From CAYTOJ01 sp964439415 (GTDB lineage: Bacteria > Pseudomonadota > Alphaproteobacteria > Rickettsiales > CAZAGG01): a stretch of DNA of 24,506 bases. Shown in pieces: positions 22,506 to 24,506 of this stretch. Made by a program: the position numbers and the translations under genes. The notes beneath the pieces are model-generated. The model was not told where the DNA came from, ran no database searches, and saw only the letters and a list, made by a program, of their open reading frames with translations. The stretch spans positions 1 through 24,506 of the forward strand of contig CAYTOJ010000016.1 of NCBI GenBank assembly GCA_964439415.1. The letters run 5' to 3'. Each line of letters starts with the position of its first letter. The first letter of the stretch is position 1.

Positions 22506-24053
22506 TTACAGTACCATAGCACTTTTCTTATATATGGTAAATGTTGCTATTGTATCGCTATTGTTATCAAAATGGAATTGAACCGCGCCGCCTATCTTAC
22601 GGGCAGCATGTACTGCTATGCCAAGCCCAAGCCCATGGCCTGGAATCCCCTTCGATAAATGCCCGCTGCTACGCTTGAAGGCTTGCGCCAAATCATCCGC
22701 GTTATCCGGTTTAACTATATTATCATTACGGATGGTTATGTTCAGAGCTTCATCCGTATCCGATATTTCAATAAATACATATGATAAGGCATATTTGCAG
22801 GCATTGCCGATTAAATTCGTGAGTGTGAGTTTAGCCAGAATCGGGTTGGTATTCAAGTTGGCTTCCTGGCTGCCGGAGATGCTGGTTTTAATATCACAAC
22901 GCAGCATCTGGCAATCCGTCAGAATTTCTTTGATTACTGGCATGAGATTAATGTTGCCGGACTGCGCTTCTCCGCCTTCCGCCTTCAGGAAACTCACCGC
23001 CTGCTCTATCAGTAGCGCCAGTTCATCCGTATCCCGTTCAATGCCTTCCAGTTTATCGCGGGACGCATTATCAAGCTGATTCCGGTCAATCATCGCGGTG
23101 CGGAACTTGATACGGGCTACAGGAGTATTAAACTCATGCGCCATTATGTGCAGCATATTGCTCTGGTTGGTTATCATGTCACTGATAGAACTGGACATTT
23201 CATATAAAGCGGTGCCGATTCCTGTTATAATATCACTGTTCGAATCCTCCGGTTTAACCGGGTCTTTACCCTTATTATCGCGGAAGCAGCGTATGGCCAG
23301 GTTTATGCCGTGCAGTCTTTTCTCTATTGGTCTGAAAATAAGCAGCATTCCAAAGCCTGTAGAAAAAATAGCAAGTATGAATACCGGAATAATTACTGAT
23401 GCAGGATAGGCCTCAAATATCGCTATTGAACCCAGGCGCAGGATAGTGCCGGTATTGCCATAGGGGGCATAAACATTAATAGCTGTTGCGGATGTTAATT
23501 TATCCACCATAACCAGCACCTCACCGCTTAAGATGTTGCGGATTCTGGCATTGTCCAGACCGCTTGCATTGGGCTGTATGATGCTGAGAGGAAAGGAAAA
23601 ATTACCCCTTAGTCTATTAAGTTCCACTTCCTGATTTTCTGGTGGATGCCGTCCAAGCTCGTTAAGAATAAGTATTGCCGCTATTCGTAATTGCCTCTCA
23701 GTTAACCCGGGCAGAGAGACGTAAAGGCCACCATTGTTATTTGCCAGCGGGTATATTACCTCCAGCTTATCCTGACTGACCTTCAGGTTATAGTCCGTAC
23801 CTGAGAGAGTCACATGTTTTATATCTGCCCCGATCAGGCGGGATACTGCCTCCAGCCATAATTCTCCAGACGTTTTATCAGACTGGCGGGAGTAACCATC
23901 TGTTATTAACTTAAAAATCCCGCCGGTGATGTCCCGGGTGTATTCCAGTTTGCGGTAGTGGTTAGCACACATAAACGCGGAATAAGATAGCACCGCCACT
24001 AAAGCGCATAGCAGTAGAATCTTTACATAAATTTTGAAGAACAGCTTATCCAT
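22506..24053 (-). CDS. Membrane sensor histidine kinase
   Basis: The 515-residue protein has a transmembrane segment at about 10-30, a roughly 185-residue periplasmic sensor region without a domain I can name, a second transmembrane segment at about 218-240, a HAMP-like linker starting RPIEKRLHGI, then the kinase core. The H box is HIMAHEFNTPVARIKF with His306; the N box is NLIGNACKYA; the G box is GHGLGLGIAVHAARKIGG at 472-489. The first glycine box reads RNDN instead of the usual DNG-like motif, but the fold looks complete. It resembles RstB. The start codon ATG (24053-24051) lies inside the stem of a repeat-derived hairpin. Its partner is probably the regulator two genes downstream. Confidence 0.92.
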   Translation of the reverse strand: MDKLFFKIYVKILLLCALVAVLSYSAFMCANHYRKLEYTRDITGGIFKLITDGYSRQSDKTSGELWLEAVSRLIGADIKHVTLSGTDYNLKVSQDKLEVIYPLANNNGGLYVSLPGLTERQLRIAAILILNELGRHPPENQEVELNRLRGNFSFPLSIIQPNASGLDNARIRNILSGEVLVMVDKLTSATAINVYAPYGNTGTILRLGSIAIFEAYPASVIIPVFILAIFSTGFGMLLIFRPIEKRLHGINLAIRCFRDNKGKDPVKPEDSNSDIITGIGTALYEMSSSISDMITNQSNMLHIMAHEFNTPVARIKFRTAMIDRNQLDNASRDKLEGIERDTDELALLIEQAVSFLKAEGGEAQSGNINLMPVIKEILTDCQMLRCDIKTSISGSQEANLNTNPILAKLTLTNLIGNACKYALSYVFIEISDTDEALNITIRNDNIVKPDNADDLAQAFKRSSGHLSKGIPGHGLGLGIAVHAARKIGGAVQFHFDNNSDTIATFTIYKKSAMVL

Positions 24054-24218
24054 ACCTATCGCACTCTTGAAGTGCGATAGGTATGGCTTTTATGTTTTGC
24101 GCATGGCCGCCTCATCCTACGCTAAAGCTACGGACGACAGGCCTCCAGCCCCATGCGCTTATGTACTGCTCGCAACTCATAGGATAAAATCCGCACATCA
24201 GAAACGCGAGCAGTACAT
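24050..24218 (+). repeat. Three-hairpin repeat (family 3), copy 2, with a nested insertion
   Basis: Hairpin A is 24050-24086: CCATACCTATCGCACT pairs perfectly over 16 bp with AGTGCGATAGGTATGG around CTTGA. Hairpin B is 24099-24158 (GCGCATGG/CCATGCGC), its loop enlarged by a foreign 32-bp segment at 24112-24143. Hairpin C is 24161-24218 with a perfect 13-bp stem (ATGTACTGCTCGC). Spacers are 12 and 2 bases, nearly as in copy 1. Hairpin A contains the start codon of the minus-strand kinase gene. Confidence 0.9.
24112..24143. repeat. Small palindromic repeat nested in hairpin B of copy 2
   Basis: Copy 1 reads CCGCC-AAT-CCAGCC across the hairpin B loop; copy 2 reads CCGCC, then about 32 other bases, then CCAGCC. 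The insert contains TCCTACGCTAAAGCTACGGA, which is close to its own reverse complement. In one frame it reads SSYAKATDDR, a peptide style I associate with dispersed repeats in several bacterial genomes, from memory only. Confidence 0.6.
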
Positions 24219-24315
24219 TACAAAAAACTACAATTGCGCAACAGATTATATCAATGGTTAATGCTAGGTTAATTCCTGCCCAAGCGGGGAGCCGGTCTGA
24301 AAAACCGGCTCCATT
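24219..24315. other. Spacer between the two inverted three-hairpin copies
   Basis: No gene. It contains an inverted repeat GGAGCCGGT / ACCGGCTCC at 24288-24312 with loop CTGAAAA, and next to it CCTGCCCAAGCGGGG, which looks like a worn copy of a common short palindrome. A terminator role for the first hairpin is possible but no U-tract follows. The promoters of the two divergent flanking genes must lie in this general region; none is convincing by eye. Confidence 0.45.
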
Positions 24316-24454
24316 TATACTGCTCGCGCTTCAGAAGCGTGAATTTCCTAAAGTTATTCACGAGCAGTATATAAGCGCATGGGGTTGGATTGGCGGCCAT
24401 GCGCAAACATATGAACAATATACTCAAAACACTCTTCAAGTGTTTTGAGTATAT
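24316..24454 (-). repeat. Three-hairpin repeat (family 3), copy 3, inverted
   Basis: Read on the + strand the order is C-B-A. Hairpin C is 24316-24371 (TATACTGCTCG/CGAGCAGTATA, 11 bp perfect, long loop), B is 24375-24404 (GCGCATGG/CCATGCGC), A is 24418-24454 (ATATACTCAAAACACT paired over 16 bp, loop CTTCA). Spacers are 3 and 13 bases, as in copy 1. It faces copy 2 head to head across a 97-bp spacer. Confidence 0.9.
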
Positions 24455-24486
24455 AATCAGGAATACTTTAAGGATAGGATAATTTT

Positions 24487-24506
24487 ATGGCACTAAAGCA
24501 TGGTGA
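24487..24506 (+). CDS. Start of a gene running off the right edge
   Basis: ATG at 24487 is preceded by AAGGATAGGA (24470-24479), a good ribosome binding site, and the frame reads MALKHG to the window edge. It is divergent from the kinase gene. Too little is visible to name it. Confidence 0.5.

Noticed and set aside
23500..23512. DnaA-box-like TTATCCACC
   Set aside because: A single near match inside the kinase gene; no cluster of boxes or AT-rich unwinding region is near, so no replication origin is claimed despite the mnmG-rsmG-parAB block.
24288..24312. Possible rho-independent terminator GGAGCCGGT/ACCGGCTCC
   Set aside because: The stem is good but no run of T follows on either strand, and no gene ends nearby; kept only as an inverted repeat.
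24034..24448. Two + strand frames of 75 and 64 codons in the right intergenic region
   Set aside because: Both consist mainly of the three-hairpin and nested repeats read through; no ribosome binding sites.

Overview
The window reads as chromosome of a Gram-negative, LPS-making alphaproteobacterium, plausibly a Rickettsiales-like or other host-associated lineage. The pointers are a compact virB8-virB9-virB10-virB11 cluster, the mnmG-rsmG-parA-parB block followed by fabZ-lpxA, an FtsW with the alphaproteobacterial type of N-terminus, and small palindromic repeats inserted in frame inside genes, a habit best known from Rickettsia. This placement is inferred from gene content and style only; no phylogenetic marker was tested.

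Layout. 1-5244 (+): edge of a palindromic repeat, then virB8, virB9, virB10, virB11 and a prepilin-like gene; virB9 carries a 178-bp MITE-like insertion and a second copy sits inverted between virB10 and virB11. 5355-8183 (-): brnT/brnA toxin-antitoxin pair, glutamine-dependent NAD synthetase, and an uncharacterised gene disrupted in frame by a 144-bp palindrome. 8377-8985 (+): iron superoxide dismutase, ending inside a three-hairpin repeat. 9173-14670 (+): mnmG, rsmG, parA, parB, fabZ, lpxA, closely packed. 14778-17006 (+): fliW, a family 2 glycosyltransferase and an NAD-dependent epimerase. 17089-17865 (+): higB/higA module with an extended antitoxin. 17918-19396 (+): fused NAD(P)HX epimerase/dehydratase. 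19374-24053 (-): a run of histidine kinase, small secreted protein, OmpR-type regulator, NDUFA9-like NAD-binding protein and ftsW. 24054-24506: a repeat-rich divergent intergenic region and the start of a + strand gene.

The genes fall into envelope and division work (lpxA, fabZ, ftsW, glycosyltransferase, epimerases), chromosome maintenance and translation (parAB, mnmG, rsmG), NAD supply and repair (nadE, nnr), secretion and surface structures (VirB proteins, prepilin, FliW) and two toxin-antitoxin pairs. The most striking content is the repeats. Three different families of small palindromic or MITE-like elements are present. Two have gone in frame into protein genes, and their excision can be reconstructed exactly from target duplications. 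The third is a three-hairpin element whose first stem varies in sequence but keeps pairing, and whose copies overlap the sodB stop codon and the kinase start codon. A heptanucleotide repeat in the prepilin leader looks able to switch the gene on and off. No tRNA, rRNA, CRISPR array or complete insertion sequence was seen.
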